Below are positions 13,862 through 20,818 of a DNA stretch of 22,353 nucleotides, one piece after another. Each line of letters begins with the position of its first letter. Within the stretch, counting starts at the first letter, position 1. Source of the DNA: an uncultured Cloacibacillus sp. (GTDB lineage Bacteria; Synergistota; Synergistia; Synergistales; Synergistaceae); the NCBI GenBank assembly GCA_900544635.1, contig UQVV01000004.1, positions 1 to 22,353 on the forward strand, in the 5' to 3' direction. The notes under the pieces are model-generated. The model searched no databases, was not told the DNA's origin, and saw only the letters and a list, made by a program, of their open reading frames with translations. Position numbers and translations under genes: made by a program.

Positions 13862-14281
13862 TTATTTCAGCTTTTTCAGAAGAGCGACGACCGTTTCTTT
13901 TTCCTCCGTCGTCAGCTTTGAAAAAGCCTCCTCCAGATTCGCCATATGAGCGGCGAAGGTCTCATCCATCAATGCTTTACCTTTAGGCGTTATACCGATC
14001 AGATAGGAACGACCATCTTCAGGATTGTCGCGCCGGCCGACCAGCCCCATCTGCTCAAGGTTCCTCACGACGACGGTAATGTTGCCGCTGCTCGAAAGTA
14101 CCTTGTCGATTATGCTCTGCACCGTCTGCTCTCCCCTGTTGTAGAGAAGTTCTAATACGGTGAACTGGGCCAGCGTCAATCCTTTCTCGCGAAACAATTC
14201 ACTTGATTTGCGATGGGCGTTTCTGTAGGTTCGTCCTAAAGCTATAATTAGCTTTCCATTCAAACGATCCCTAGAATTCAT
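13862..14281 (-). CDS. MarR-family transcriptional regulator
   Basis: A 139-residue winged-helix protein. LTLAQFTVLELLYNRGEQTVQSIIDKVLSSSG would span helices 2-3, with the recognition helix around residues 60-75 (SGNITVVVRNLEQMG), then the wing GLVGRRDNPEDGRSYLIGITPKG, the RxxDxRDxR-like signature of MarR (RRDNPEDGR). Length is typical; such proteins bind palindromic sites as dimers and release on binding small aromatic or phenolic acids or their CoA esters. ATG 14281 has AAGGGA seven bases upstream. It heads the catabolic island, and near-identical palindromes occur at its own promoter, upstream of the ligase and in the CoA-transferase, so autoregulation plus control of the island is inferred. 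Confidence 0.92.
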   Translation of the reverse strand: MNSRDRLNGKLIIALGRTYRNAHRKSSELFREKGLTLAQFTVLELLYNRGEQTVQSIIDKVLSSSGNITVVVRNLEQMGLVGRRDNPEDGRSYLIGITPKGKALMDETFAAHMANLEEAFSKLTTEEKETVVALLKKLK

Positions 14282-14315
14282 TTCAAAGTCCCTTACCCAT
14301 TTAACTTGCGACAGA

Positions 14316-14343
14316 TTGACTTATGCCCTGTTGGCTGTAGAAT
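14316..14343 (+). promoter_or_regulatory. Divergent plus-strand promoter for the GNAT gene
   Basis: TTGACT (14316-14321), 16-base spacer and TAGAAT (14338-14343) form a near-consensus promoter reading away from marR. The operator 14343-14360 covers the end of the -10 box and the expected start site near 14350. The predicted leader to the GNAT start codon is about 95 bases. Confidence 0.6.
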
Positions 14344-14367
14344 AACACTAATTAGTGATAATGTCAA
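14339..14367 (-). promoter_or_regulatory. Promoter of marR
   Basis: On the minus strand a consensus -35 TTGACA (14367-14362), 17-base spacer and -10 TATTCT (14344-14339) point towards marR. The palindrome 14343-14360 fills the spacer, so a bound repressor would block it directly. The expected start near 14332 gives a leader of about 50 bases. Confidence 0.65.
14343..14360. promoter_or_regulatory. Putative MarR operator between marR and the GNAT gene
   Basis: TAACACTAATTAGTGATA matches the shared palindrome at 17 of 18 positions. It overlaps both divergent promoters (spacer of the marR promoter; -10 and start site of the plus-strand promoter), the classic layout of an autoregulated MarR switch. 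Confidence 0.8.
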
Positions 14368-14445
14368 TGCAATTTTCTGACAAATCAGTAAGGGTAAAAC
14401 GGCGAAAATCCGCGCCAGCACTGAAAAAATCCTTGCGACGCGGAG

Positions 14446-14838
14446 ATGATAAAAGAGTTCGACGCCTACATACCTGCGGAGAGGCTGCGCGAAAAGCTGG
14501 AACGAAGCCCCGAGGAGGTGCTTCTGATAAAGGACGGAGACCGCACGGCGGGCGTCCTGCGCTGGGGGTATCTCTGGGATTACATACCTTATCTTTATTT
14601 TATGCACGTCAGGCCGGAGTTCCGCGGGCGCGGATACGCGGCGGAGGCGCTGCGGCTGTGGGAGGAAAAGATGGCTGCGGCGGGCTTCGACGCGGCGCTC
14701 TGCTCCATCCCGACAGACGACGCCGCGCAGCATTTTTACAGGAAGATGGGCTACAGCGAGACGGGGGCTCTTTCCATTCCCTTCGGCGCTTTCGCGCAGC
14801 CGATGGAGATTTTATTCATCAAGCGGCTCGGCGCGTAA
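14446..14838 (+). CDS. GNAT-family N-acetyltransferase
   Basis: A 130-residue single-domain GNAT protein that would transfer an acetyl group from acetyl-CoA to an amine; its substrate is unknown. HVRPEFRGRGYAAEAL (residues 54-69) is motif A with the R-G-R-G-Y-A pyrophosphate-binding loop, and FYRKMGYSETG (residues 97-107) is motif B. It is shorter at the N terminus than many GNATs. No in-frame start exists further upstream because of a TGA at 14422. The ATG has GGAG immediately next to it, too close for a good ribosome binding site, so translation may be weak. It is transcribed divergently from marR from a promoter sharing its operator, so it may respond to the same ligand. Confidence 0.82.
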   Translation: MIKEFDAYIPAERLREKLERSPEEVLLIKDGDRTAGVLRWGYLWDYIPYLYFMHVRPEFRGRGYAAEALRLWEEKMAAAGFDAALCSIPTDDAAQHFYRKMGYSETGALSIPFGAFAQPMEILFIKRLGA

Positions 14839-14923
14839 CCCGCGAACGATTGAGGCGCAGAGCGGTTCAAAAGCCGACAATATTTTAAAAATGTAAATTT
14901 TATATTTGGAGTGTTATGCTGTT

Positions 14924-16057
14924 ATGACTCAGAAGATAGTTTTCTACTACGGCCCGAAGTCCGGTTTCAGACGCCACCTTCCCAAGCGTCTGCCAATCAC
15001 GACGATAAGCGAGCTCGCGATATACAGCGACAGGAAGATGCGCGAGCACACCTTCAAGATACAGAGCGCGCGCCGCGGCGCGGAGAATCAGGAGAAGGAG
15101 GCCGAGCGGCTGCAGGTGCCGTGCCTCGTCGCCTTTTCGGAGCAGTACGCCTCCATCAGCGAGAGCGCGATAAACTCCTTCCTCAGCTTCATCGGACAGT
15201 TCGACGTCGGCTCGATATATCTGCAGAACCCGCCGATGCACGTCGTCTCGCAGTTCGAGAGCCTCCACAGCCGCGTCAAGACGATACGCTACAACTACCG
15301 CACGCTCGACTTCGACTGCCTGCGCAGAATCAACCGCGAGTACGACGGCGTCATCATCGGACAGCCGGAGGTCAAGGAGAAGCTGCTGAAGGCGCTATAT
15401 CCGCTCGCCTCGGGCTCGTCGGAGAAACCAGCCGTGCTTCTCTTCTACGGTCCGACGGGCGTCGGCAAGTCGGAGACGGCGAAGTATCTCAGCGACGTTA
15501 TGGGACAGACTCTGCTGCGCAGGCAGTTCTCGATGTTCCACAGCAACGAGTTTTCGTCGTACCTCTTCGGCGGACGGCACACGGGCAACTGCCTCGCGAA
15601 GGACCTCATGGAGCGCGAGTCGAACGTGATACTCTTCGACGAGTTCGACAAGCCGAACCCGGTCTTTCACAGCGCCTTCTATCAGGTTTTCGACGAGGGG
15701 ATATACGAGGACAGGAACTACCGCGCCGACGCGCGCCGCGCGCTGATAATCTGCACGTCGAACTACGCGTCGGCGGAGGAGGCGCGCGAGAGGCTCGGCG
15801 CTCCGATTTTCGCGCGCTTCGACTCCGTGATAGAGTTCAAGCCGCTCTCTGAGGAGACGCAGAGGGAGATACTGCGTAAGCGGATAAGGGAGGCAACCGC
15901 GGCTTTGTCCGAGGAGGAGAGAAAGCACGTCGACGAGGAGGCCGTCGCGGCTTCGCTCGCGGGGACGCTCGACGGCGAAAACGGCGCGCGCGGCATAGAG
16001 CACGCCGTGAAGGACAAAATTTCGGAAGAACTGCTCAAGTGGGCGCTCGCGGAATAA
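14924..16057 (+). CDS. Orphan AAA+ ATPase, Clp/HSP100 D2-like, with a distinct N-terminal domain
   Basis: A 377-residue protein. Residues about 145-377 form one AAA+ module like the second module of ClpA/ClpB: IIGQPEVKEKL lead-in, Walker A GPTGVGKS (176-183), Walker B VILFDEFDK (Asp239-Glu240), sensor 1 at CTSN (Asn280), an arginine-finger candidate in GAPIFARFD (Arg298) and sensor 2 in NGARGIEHAV. Residues 1-140 match no family I recognise; they lack the Clp N-domain repeats and the first AAA module. ATG 14924 is used, with TTGGAG 12 bases upstream; a TTG at 14906 is a weaker alternative. A role as unfoldase or remodelling factor is plausible but the target is unknown. It ends before a strong terminator. 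Confidence 0.8.
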   Translation: MTQKIVFYYGPKSGFRRHLPKRLPITTISELAIYSDRKMREHTFKIQSARRGAENQEKEAERLQVPCLVAFSEQYASISESAINSFLSFIGQFDVGSIYLQNPPMHVVSQFESLHSRVKTIRYNYRTLDFDCLRRINREYDGVIIGQPEVKEKLLKALYPLASGSSEKPAVLLFYGPTGVGKSETAKYLSDVMGQTLLRRQFSMFHSNEFSSYLFGGRHTGNCLAKDLMERESNVILFDEFDKPNPVFHSAFYQVFDEGIYEDRNYRADARRALIICTSNYASAEEARERLGAPIFARFDSVIEFKPLSEETQREILRKRIREATAALSEEERKHVDEEAVAASLAGTLDGENGARGIEHAVKDKISEELLKWALAE

Positions 16058-16099
16058 TTTGGGAAAACCCCGGCGGTTTTGCGCCGGAAGGGTAAACGC

Positions 16100-16129
16100 A
16101 GCGCGCCGCCCTCAAGGCGGCGCGCTTTT
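16100..16129 (+). terminator. Intrinsic terminator after the AAA+ gene
   Basis: Perfect 11-bp stem AGCGCGCCGCC/GGCGGCGCGCT with loop CTCAA, ending in TTTT on the plus strand, 43 bases past the AAA+ stop codon. On the other strand it may also stop transcription leaving the amidase gene at 16263. Confidence 0.8.
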
Positions 16130-16262
16130 CGTATGCTCTGCGGAATTTTCGTAATTTCATGCCGCGGCGAGGAATTTGCGCGCGCGGGCACAATTTGCGG
16201 CGGCGGCGACGGCGTATAGCCGGCCGCATATTTTTCGCGGCGGGCCTCCGCACGGCGCGGCG

Positions 16263-17057
16263 CTAGTCGAACATGCCGAGGCGCAGGTCGTTGAGCGTCG
16301 GGAAGTCGCGGCGCTGGCGTCTCGTCGTCTCTATATCGAACTCGCAGCGGAGTATGCAGGGTTCTTCGCCGAGCTGGTAGACGGGGTCGCCCCAGGTGTC
16401 TATCATCGCGCTGTTGCCGAGCATGCGCAGGTGCTTGTACTGTCCCGCGAGGTTGCAGACGAAGAAGTGCGCGGAGTTTTCGAGCGCGCGCACGCGGGCG
16501 CACATCGTGAAGGCGTCCTTGCGCGGGTAGGGCCACGCGGTCGGCGCTATGAATACCTCCGCGCCGAGGCCCGCGGTCATGCGGCGGAAGAGCTCCGGGA
16601 AGCGTATGTCGTAGCATATCGAGAGGCCGACTCTGCCGAATTCCTCCGTGTCGACTACGACGGCCTTGTCTCCGTGCGTGAAGGTGTCGGCTTCGTGTCC
16701 GTAGCAGGAGAAGAGGTGTATTTTATGATATACCGCGAGGTCGGTGCCTTTGCGGTCGAAGAGTATGCAGGAGTTGTAGAGCTTGTCTCCGCATTTTTCT
16801 GCGAAGCTGCCGCAGTGGATGAAGGCGTTCAGCTGCTTCGCCTTTTCGGAGATGCGGCGCATGAGCGGGCCGTCCTTTTCCTCGGCGAAGTCCCATATCG
16901 TCCGGTAGCTGAGCAGGCCGACGTGCCAGAGCTCCGGCAGCACGATGAGGTCGGAGCCGGCGCAGGAATCTATCAGCCCCATGACGCGCTCGACGAGCGG
17001 CTCGCCGCCGTTTTCCTCCCCCGGCAGTATCTGGAGCTGGATAAGAGATATTTTCAT
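16263..17057 (-). CDS. Carbon-nitrogen hydrolase (nitrilase superfamily, omega-amidase-like)
   Basis: A 264-residue cytoplasmic C-N hydrolase. The catalytic triad is visible as Glu42 (VLPELWHVG), Lys112 (YHKIHLF) and Cys148 (SICYDIRFPEL). CYDIRFPEL and the overall length fit the branch containing omega-amidases (Nit2/YafV), which hydrolyse alpha-ketoglutaramate or alpha-ketosuccinamate, and other small-amide hydrolases; the exact amide is not readable. ATG 17057 is preceded by GGGGGAT at about six bases. It follows the pseudopilin-like gene by 93 bases and has its own candidate promoter there, so it is probably not tied to the fab operon. Convergent with the AAA+ gene. Confidence 0.88.
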   Translation of the reverse strand: MKISLIQLQILPGEENGGEPLVERVMGLIDSCAGSDLIVLPELWHVGLLSYRTIWDFAEEKDGPLMRRISEKAKQLNAFIHCGSFAEKCGDKLYNSCILFDRKGTDLAVYHKIHLFSCYGHEADTFTHGDKAVVVDTEEFGRVGLSICYDIRFPELFRRMTAGLGAEVFIAPTAWPYPRKDAFTMCARVRALENSAHFFVCNLAGQYKHLRMLGNSAMIDTWGDPVYQLGEEPCILRCEFDIETTRRQRRDFPTLNDLRLGMFD

Positions 17058-17089
17058 GACTATCCCCCATTTTATATAAAACTTTTACT

Positions 17090-17118
17090 ATCCTATATTG
17101 TTTCAGCCGCGATTGCAA
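17090..17118 (-). promoter_or_regulatory. Candidate promoter of the amidase gene
   Basis: On the minus strand TTGCAA (17118-17113), a 17-base spacer and TAGGAT (17095-17090) stand in the AT-rich part of the gap, followed by a 30-base leader to the start codon. The -10 box matches only four of six consensus bases. Confidence 0.4.
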
Positions 17119-17150
17119 GAGCCGTGCGCGCCAGGCGGGACGGAAATTTT

Positions 17151-17765
17151 TTATTCAGTGACGCCCGCGGTGCGGACTGAAATCACGCCGGAGGGCGATT
17201 TTTCCACGCGCATGCCGAGCGTGACGGTCGTTTTATATTTTTCGTCCCCGGCTTCGCTCACGGTCGTCCTTATGTAATAGGCGCGGACTGCGCCGCCCGT
17301 GTCGGCCGCGCGCGGCGGTATGCGCGGGATGCGCGCGGCGTAGGCGTTTTCGGAAAATGAATCTGGATAATGAAGGTCGTAGCAGACGCACTTTATGACG
17401 TAGTCCGGGAACTGTCCGCGCAGCGCGGCGAATATGCCCTCCGGCACGTCCGGCGTCGGGTCGCTCTCGGGCGCAGCATCAGCCTCGAAGCCCGCCTCCT
17501 CCGCCATCGCGGCAGCGCTGTCGTAAAACCACGCCTCGGCCGCGGCGGAGGCCTGCGCGGCTACGTTTTCTATGCGGAGGCGGCGCGCGGCGGCGAGATC
17601 TTCCTCCGCCGTTTTCTGCGCGCTGTTCAGAGCGAGCGCGAGCAGGGAGACGAGCGCAGCCGATACGGCAAGCACGTATATGAGCACGAAACCGCGGCGT
17701 CGTGCCGGCGCGGCGCGGTTCCGCCTCTGTTCCGGCGCGGCGTCAGCTCCGGCGCAGCTTTTCAA
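17151..17765 (-). CDS. Pseudopilin-like single-pass membrane protein (PilX/GspK-type N terminus)
   Basis: A 204-residue hypothetical protein. After a basic leader ending RRRG, the segment FVLIYVLAVSAALVSLLALAL (residues 26-46) is a hydrophobic helix like the class III signal of type IV pilins and pseudopilins; the usual Glu at position 5 of the mature protein is absent (Tyr), as in PilX/GspK-type minor subunits. The rest is a soluble, Ala-rich domain with a VTLGMRVEKS-like C-terminal strand region and no recognised fold. The only plausible start is TTG 17765, with AAGG upstream, which places the first 23 bases inside the end of rnc and implies translational coupling. It may belong to an envelope pilus or secretion assembly whose other genes are elsewhere. 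Function uncertain. Confidence 0.55.
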   Translation of the reverse strand: MKSCAGADAAPEQRRNRAAPARRRGFVLIYVLAVSAALVSLLALALNSAQKTAEEDLAAARRLRIENVAAQASAAAEAWFYDSAAAMAEEAGFEADAAPESDPTPDVPEGIFAALRGQFPDYVIKCVCYDLHYPDSFSENAYAARIPRIPPRAADTGGAVRAYYIRTTVSEAGDEKYKTTVTLGMRVEKSPSGVISVRTAGVTE

Positions 17766-18432
17766 GCGCGGCCTTAGCGGCTTTGAATTCCGCCTCTTTT
17801 ATGGAAGGCCCCCACGCTTCGGCGGCGAGGCCGCCCTCGGCGGAGAGCGCGACCTTGAAGCTGCTCGCGTGCTCGGGACCGCGGCGTTCTATAAGCTTGT
17901 AGACTGGCGCGGCTTTGCCTTCGCCCTGCAAAAGCTCCTGAAGCTCGGTCTTGGGGTCTTTCTCCATGACGGGCGCGGCGGCTTCGCCCTTCGTGTCGAG
18001 GAAACACGATATCACGCCGCACGCGGCTTCGTAGCCGCCGTCGCTGAATACCGCGCCGAATACCGCCTCGACGCAGTCGGCGGCCATCGAGTCGGTCGGG
18101 CTTTTTATGCTTTTGCCGAGGCGTATGAGCGGCTTCAGGCCGTTGTCCGAGGCCCAGTCGCTGAGGCTGTTCTTGCAGACGAGGCGCGCGCGCAGCCGCG
18201 TGAGCTCGCCTTCGCTGAAGCCCGGATATGCGGCGAAGAGGCGCGCCGAGGTGACGAGCTCGAGCACGGCGTCGCCGAGGAACTCAAGCCGTTCGTTGTA
18301 GGCCGCGTTGTTTTCGTTGGCGTATGAGGAATGCGTCAGAGCCTCGGTTAGAAGCTCCGCGTTCTTGAATTCGTAGCCTAATTTTAATTGAAAGGCGCGA
18401 AGCTGTTCTTCGCGCCTTTTGTCGTCTTTCAT
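17743..18432 (-). CDS. rnc: Ribonuclease III
   Basis: A 229-residue double-strand-specific endoribonuclease that processes rRNA precursors and structured mRNAs. The N-terminal nuclease domain carries the signature NERLEFLGDAVLEL (residues 46-59, with Glu50 and Asp54) and the second acidic pair in ADCVEAVFGAVFSDGGY (Asp119, Glu122). The C-terminal double-stranded RNA-binding domain runs from about 158 to 228 (DPKTELQELLQG to AKAALEKL). Length is typical. It lies seven bases downstream of fabF, the common fab-acp-rnc arrangement, and its 3' end overlaps the pseudopilin-like gene. ATG 18432 is used. Confidence 0.96.
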   Translation of the reverse strand: MKDDKRREEQLRAFQLKLGYEFKNAELLTEALTHSSYANENNAAYNERLEFLGDAVLELVTSARLFAAYPGFSEGELTRLRARLVCKNSLSDWASDNGLKPLIRLGKSIKSPTDSMAADCVEAVFGAVFSDGGYEAACGVISCFLDTKGEAAAPVMEKDPKTELQELLQGEGKAAPVYKLIERRGPEHASSFKVALSAEGGLAAEAWGPSIKEAEFKAAKAALEKLRRS

Positions 18433-18439
18433 TGATGGG

Positions 18440-19690
18440 TTACTTGCAGCTCTCGATTGCGATGACTCCGTTGTGTCCGCCGAAGCCGAAGCTGTTGACG
18501 AGGGCTCTCTCGACCTTCGCGCTCACGGCCTTGTTGGGCACTACGTTGATTGCGCACTCGGGATCCGGCGTCTGGAAGTTTATCGTCGGATGCACTATTC
18601 CGCGCTCGAAGGCGAGCAGGGCTGCTATCGTGCCGACCGCGCCGGCGGCTCCGAGCGCATGTCCGACCATCGACTTCGTCGCCTGAACCATGACCTTGTC
18701 CGCGGCGTCGCCCATGAGGCGCTTTATCGCGGCGGTCTCCATCTTCTCGTTGAGCGGCGTTGAGGTTCCGTGCGCGTTGATGAGGTCTATCTCCTCGGGC
18801 TTCCATCCCGCCTTGCGGACGGCCATCGCCATCGCGCGGTAGGCTCCGTCGCCGTCGGGCGCTGGCGCCGTGATGTGGTGCGCGTCGCAGGAGAGGCCGT
18901 AGCCCTTGACCTCGGCGTAGATGTGCGCGCCGCGGGCCTTCGCGTGCTCGTACTCCTCAAAGACGAGGATTCCCGCGCCTTCGCCGATTACGAAGCCGTC
19001 GCGGTCCGCGTCGAAGGGGCGCGAGGCGTGCTTCGGGTCGTCGTTGCGCCCCGAAAGCGCCTTGAGCGAGCTGAAGCCGGCCGTCGCAAGCGGCGATATC
19101 GCGGCTTCTACTCCGCCGGTGATCATGATGTCGGCGTCGCCGCGCATGATGCAGTTGTAGGCTTCGCCCATGCTGTGGGTCGAGCTGGCGCAGGCCGTGA
19201 CGACGGCCATGTTCGGCCCTTTGGCTCCGAGGCGTATCGCTATGTATCCGGCGGGCATGTTAGTAATCATCATCGGCACCATGAAGGGGCTGACGCGGCT
19301 CGGCCCTTTTTCGTAGAGCAGGCGGAAGTTTTCCTCTATCGTGTGGATTCCGCCCTCTCCGCTGCCGACGTACACGCCGAACATCTCTTTGTCGAGCTTT
19401 TCAAGGTCGAGGCCGGCGTCCTGTACGGCGAGGTCGGCTCCGGCGGCCGCGAAGTGAAGCACGCGGTCGGTGCGGCGGACCTCTTTTTTGTCGAGCCAGT
19501 TTTCAGGATTGAAATTTTTAACCTCTGCGGCTATCTTCGTGGTGTGCTTTTCCGTGTCGAAGAGCGTGATGTAGTCTACGCCGTTCTCCCCGCGCTCAAG
19601 CGCGCTCCAGAACTCTTCTTTTCCGATTCCGATTGGGGTGACGGCACCGCAACCTGTGATTACCACTCTTCTGTTATTCATCGGCGTCAT
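18440..19690 (-). CDS. fabF: 3-oxoacyl-ACP synthase II
   Basis: A 416-residue condensing enzyme that elongates acyl-ACP with malonyl-ACP in type II fatty-acid synthesis. Catalytic residues are Cys167 (VTACASSTHSMG), His307 (NAHGTSTPLN) and His344 (KSMVGHALGAAG), with the GFGGHN motif near the C terminus. ATG 19690 is chosen because GGAGG stands six bases upstream; ATG 19681 (MNNRRVV) is a possible shorter start. It follows acpP after a gap holding a 9-bp stem-loop and runs into rnc. Confidence 0.96.
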   Translation of the reverse strand: MTPMNNRRVVITGCGAVTPIGIGKEEFWSALERGENGVDYITLFDTEKHTTKIAAEVKNFNPENWLDKKEVRRTDRVLHFAAAGADLAVQDAGLDLEKLDKEMFGVYVGSGEGGIHTIEENFRLLYEKGPSRVSPFMVPMMITNMPAGYIAIRLGAKGPNMAVVTACASSTHSMGEAYNCIMRGDADIMITGGVEAAISPLATAGFSSLKALSGRNDDPKHASRPFDADRDGFVIGEGAGILVFEEYEHAKARGAHIYAEVKGYGLSCDAHHITAPAPDGDGAYRAMAMAVRKAGWKPEEIDLINAHGTSTPLNEKMETAAIKRLMGDAADKVMVQATKSMVGHALGAAGAVGTIAALLAFERGIVHPTINFQTPDPECAINVVPNKAVSAKVERALVNSFGFGGHNGVIAIESCK

Positions 19691-19710
19691 AGGTTCCCTC
19701 CCTGGAAGAG

Positions 19711-19733
19711 GGGGGACTGACGGGCAGTCCCCC
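19711..19733 (-). other. Stem-loop between acpP and fabF
   Basis: GGGGGACTG and CAGTCCCCC pair perfectly around a five-base loop, 18 bases after the acpP stop. No U tract follows on the minus strand. It could be a processing or stability element that lets acpP message outlast fabF, or a partial attenuator. Confidence 0.5.
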
Positions 19734-19751
19734 AATTGTCTCAGTCGTTAA

Positions 19752-20003
19752 TTAGTCCTCGACTCCGAGCTTCGTCTTGACGTAGGCCATCGCCTCGCCG
19801 ACGGTGGTGAGCTTCTCGGCGTCCTCGTCGGGGATTTCGATGTCGAACTCTTCCTCGATGCCCATGATGAGCTCGACGATGTCGAGGGAGTCGGCGCCGA
19901 GGTCCTCTACGAACGAAGCTTCCGGCTTGATCTGGTCCTCTTCGGCGTTGAGGCGGTCCATTACGATTTCCTTAAGTTTCTGCTGTACTTCTTCCATTTT
20001 CAT
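19752..20003 (-). CDS. acpP: Acyl carrier protein
   Basis: An 83-residue acidic acyl carrier protein that carries growing acyl chains on 4'-phosphopantetheine. The attachment serine is Ser39 in [11 protein letters not shown], and the helix [16 protein letters not shown] is typical. AAGGAGAG lies seven bases before ATG 20003. It sits between fabG and fabF and is flanked on both sides by stem-loops (20046-20068 and 19711-19733), in keeping with the high, separate expression this protein usually needs. Confidence 0.97.
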   Translation of the reverse strand: MKMEEVQQKLKEIVMDRLNAEEDQIKPEASFVEDLGADSLDIVELIMGIEEEFDIEIPDEDAEKLTTVGEAMAYVKTKLGVED

Positions 20004-20045
20004 TGCAAATCTCTCCTTTGCGGTATTTATGTCTCTTGTTTATAC

Positions 20046-20068
20046 AAAAAGTCCCGTAGGAACTTTTT
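20046..20068 (-). terminator. Terminator-like stem-loop between fabG and acpP
   Basis: On the minus strand AAAAAGTTCC, loop TAC and GGGACTTTTT form a 10-bp stem (one G-U pair) ending in five U. The GC part is only five pairs, so it is probably a weak terminator or attenuator seven bases after the fabG stop, with acpP then read from partial read-through or a promoter in 20004-20045 that I could not define. Confidence 0.5.
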
Positions 20069-20074
20069 CCCTTT

Positions 20075-20818
20075 TTACTGCATCGTCACGCCGCCGTCGA
20101 CGGCGATGACCTGTCCCTGAAGATACGCCGCGTCGTCCGACACGAGGAAGGCGGCGACGCCCGCGACGTCCTGCGGCGTTCCCGCGCGTCCGGCGGGAAT
20201 CGAGGCGATGAACTGCGATTTCACGTCCTCTGGCAGGACGGCGGTCATGTCCGTCTCTATGAAGCCCGGCGCTATCGCGTTTACCGTCACGCCGCGCGAG
20301 GCGACCTCGCGGGCGAGGCTCTTGACGAAGCCTATGACTCCGGCCTTCGCCGCCGCGTAGTTGCACTGTCCGGCGCTGCCGCGCAGCCCGTTTATCGACG
20401 AGACCGCGACGATGCGGCCCCAGCGGCCCTTGAGCATCGGGCGAACGGCTTCCTTCGCGCAGTAGTAGAGCGAGCTGAGGTCCGTCTTTATAACGTCGTC
20501 CCAGTCGGCGTCCTTCATGCGCATGAGAAGGTTGTCGCGCGTCACGCCGGCGTTGCAGACGAGGATGTTGACGGGGCCGAGCTTTTCGGCGGCGGCCTTG
20601 AACATCGCCTTGACCTCTTCGGCGTTCGAGACGTCTGCCTTTACGGCGAAGGCTTCGCCGCCCGCCGCAGTTATCTCTTCGACGACTTCGTTTGCGGGGC
20701 CTTCGGAACGGCTGTAGTTGACGGCGACAGCGCAGCCGCGCTTCGCAAGCTCGAGCGCTATCGCGCGCCCGATGCCGCGTCCGGCTCCCGTTACGAGCGC
20801 TACTTTTTTATCTGGCAT
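20075..20818 (-). CDS. fabG: 3-oxoacyl-ACP reductase
   Basis: A 247-residue short-chain dehydrogenase that reduces 3-oxoacyl-ACP with NADPH. Seen: the cofactor loop TGAGRGIGRA (residues 10-19), CNAG (88-91), the catalytic Ser141, Tyr154 and Lys158 (NYAAAK) and the C-terminal IAVDGGVTM. The Asn of the SDR tetrad (usually TNLSS) reads TDLSS with Asp113. The gene overlaps fabD by 11 bases (ATG 20818 with GAGGAG upstream inside fabD), indicating coupled translation. Confidence 0.95.
   Translation of the reverse strand: MPDKKVALVTGAGRGIGRAIALELAKRGCAVAVNYSRSEGPANEVVEEITAAGGEAFAVKADVSNAEEVKAMFKAAAEKLGPVNILVCNAGVTRDNLLMRMKDADWDDVIKTDLSSLYYCAKEAVRPMLKGRWGRIVAVSSINGLRGSAGQCNYAAAKAGVIGFVKSLAREVASRGVTVNAIAPGFIETDMTAVLPEDVKSQFIASIPAGRAGTPQDVAGVAAFLVSDDAAYLQGQVIAVDGGVTMQ

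Noticed and set aside
19745..19756. TTAATTAG near the acpP stop codon as a further MarR operator.
   Set aside because: Only the central bases match; the flanking arms do not form the palindrome, and it lies in a housekeeping operon.
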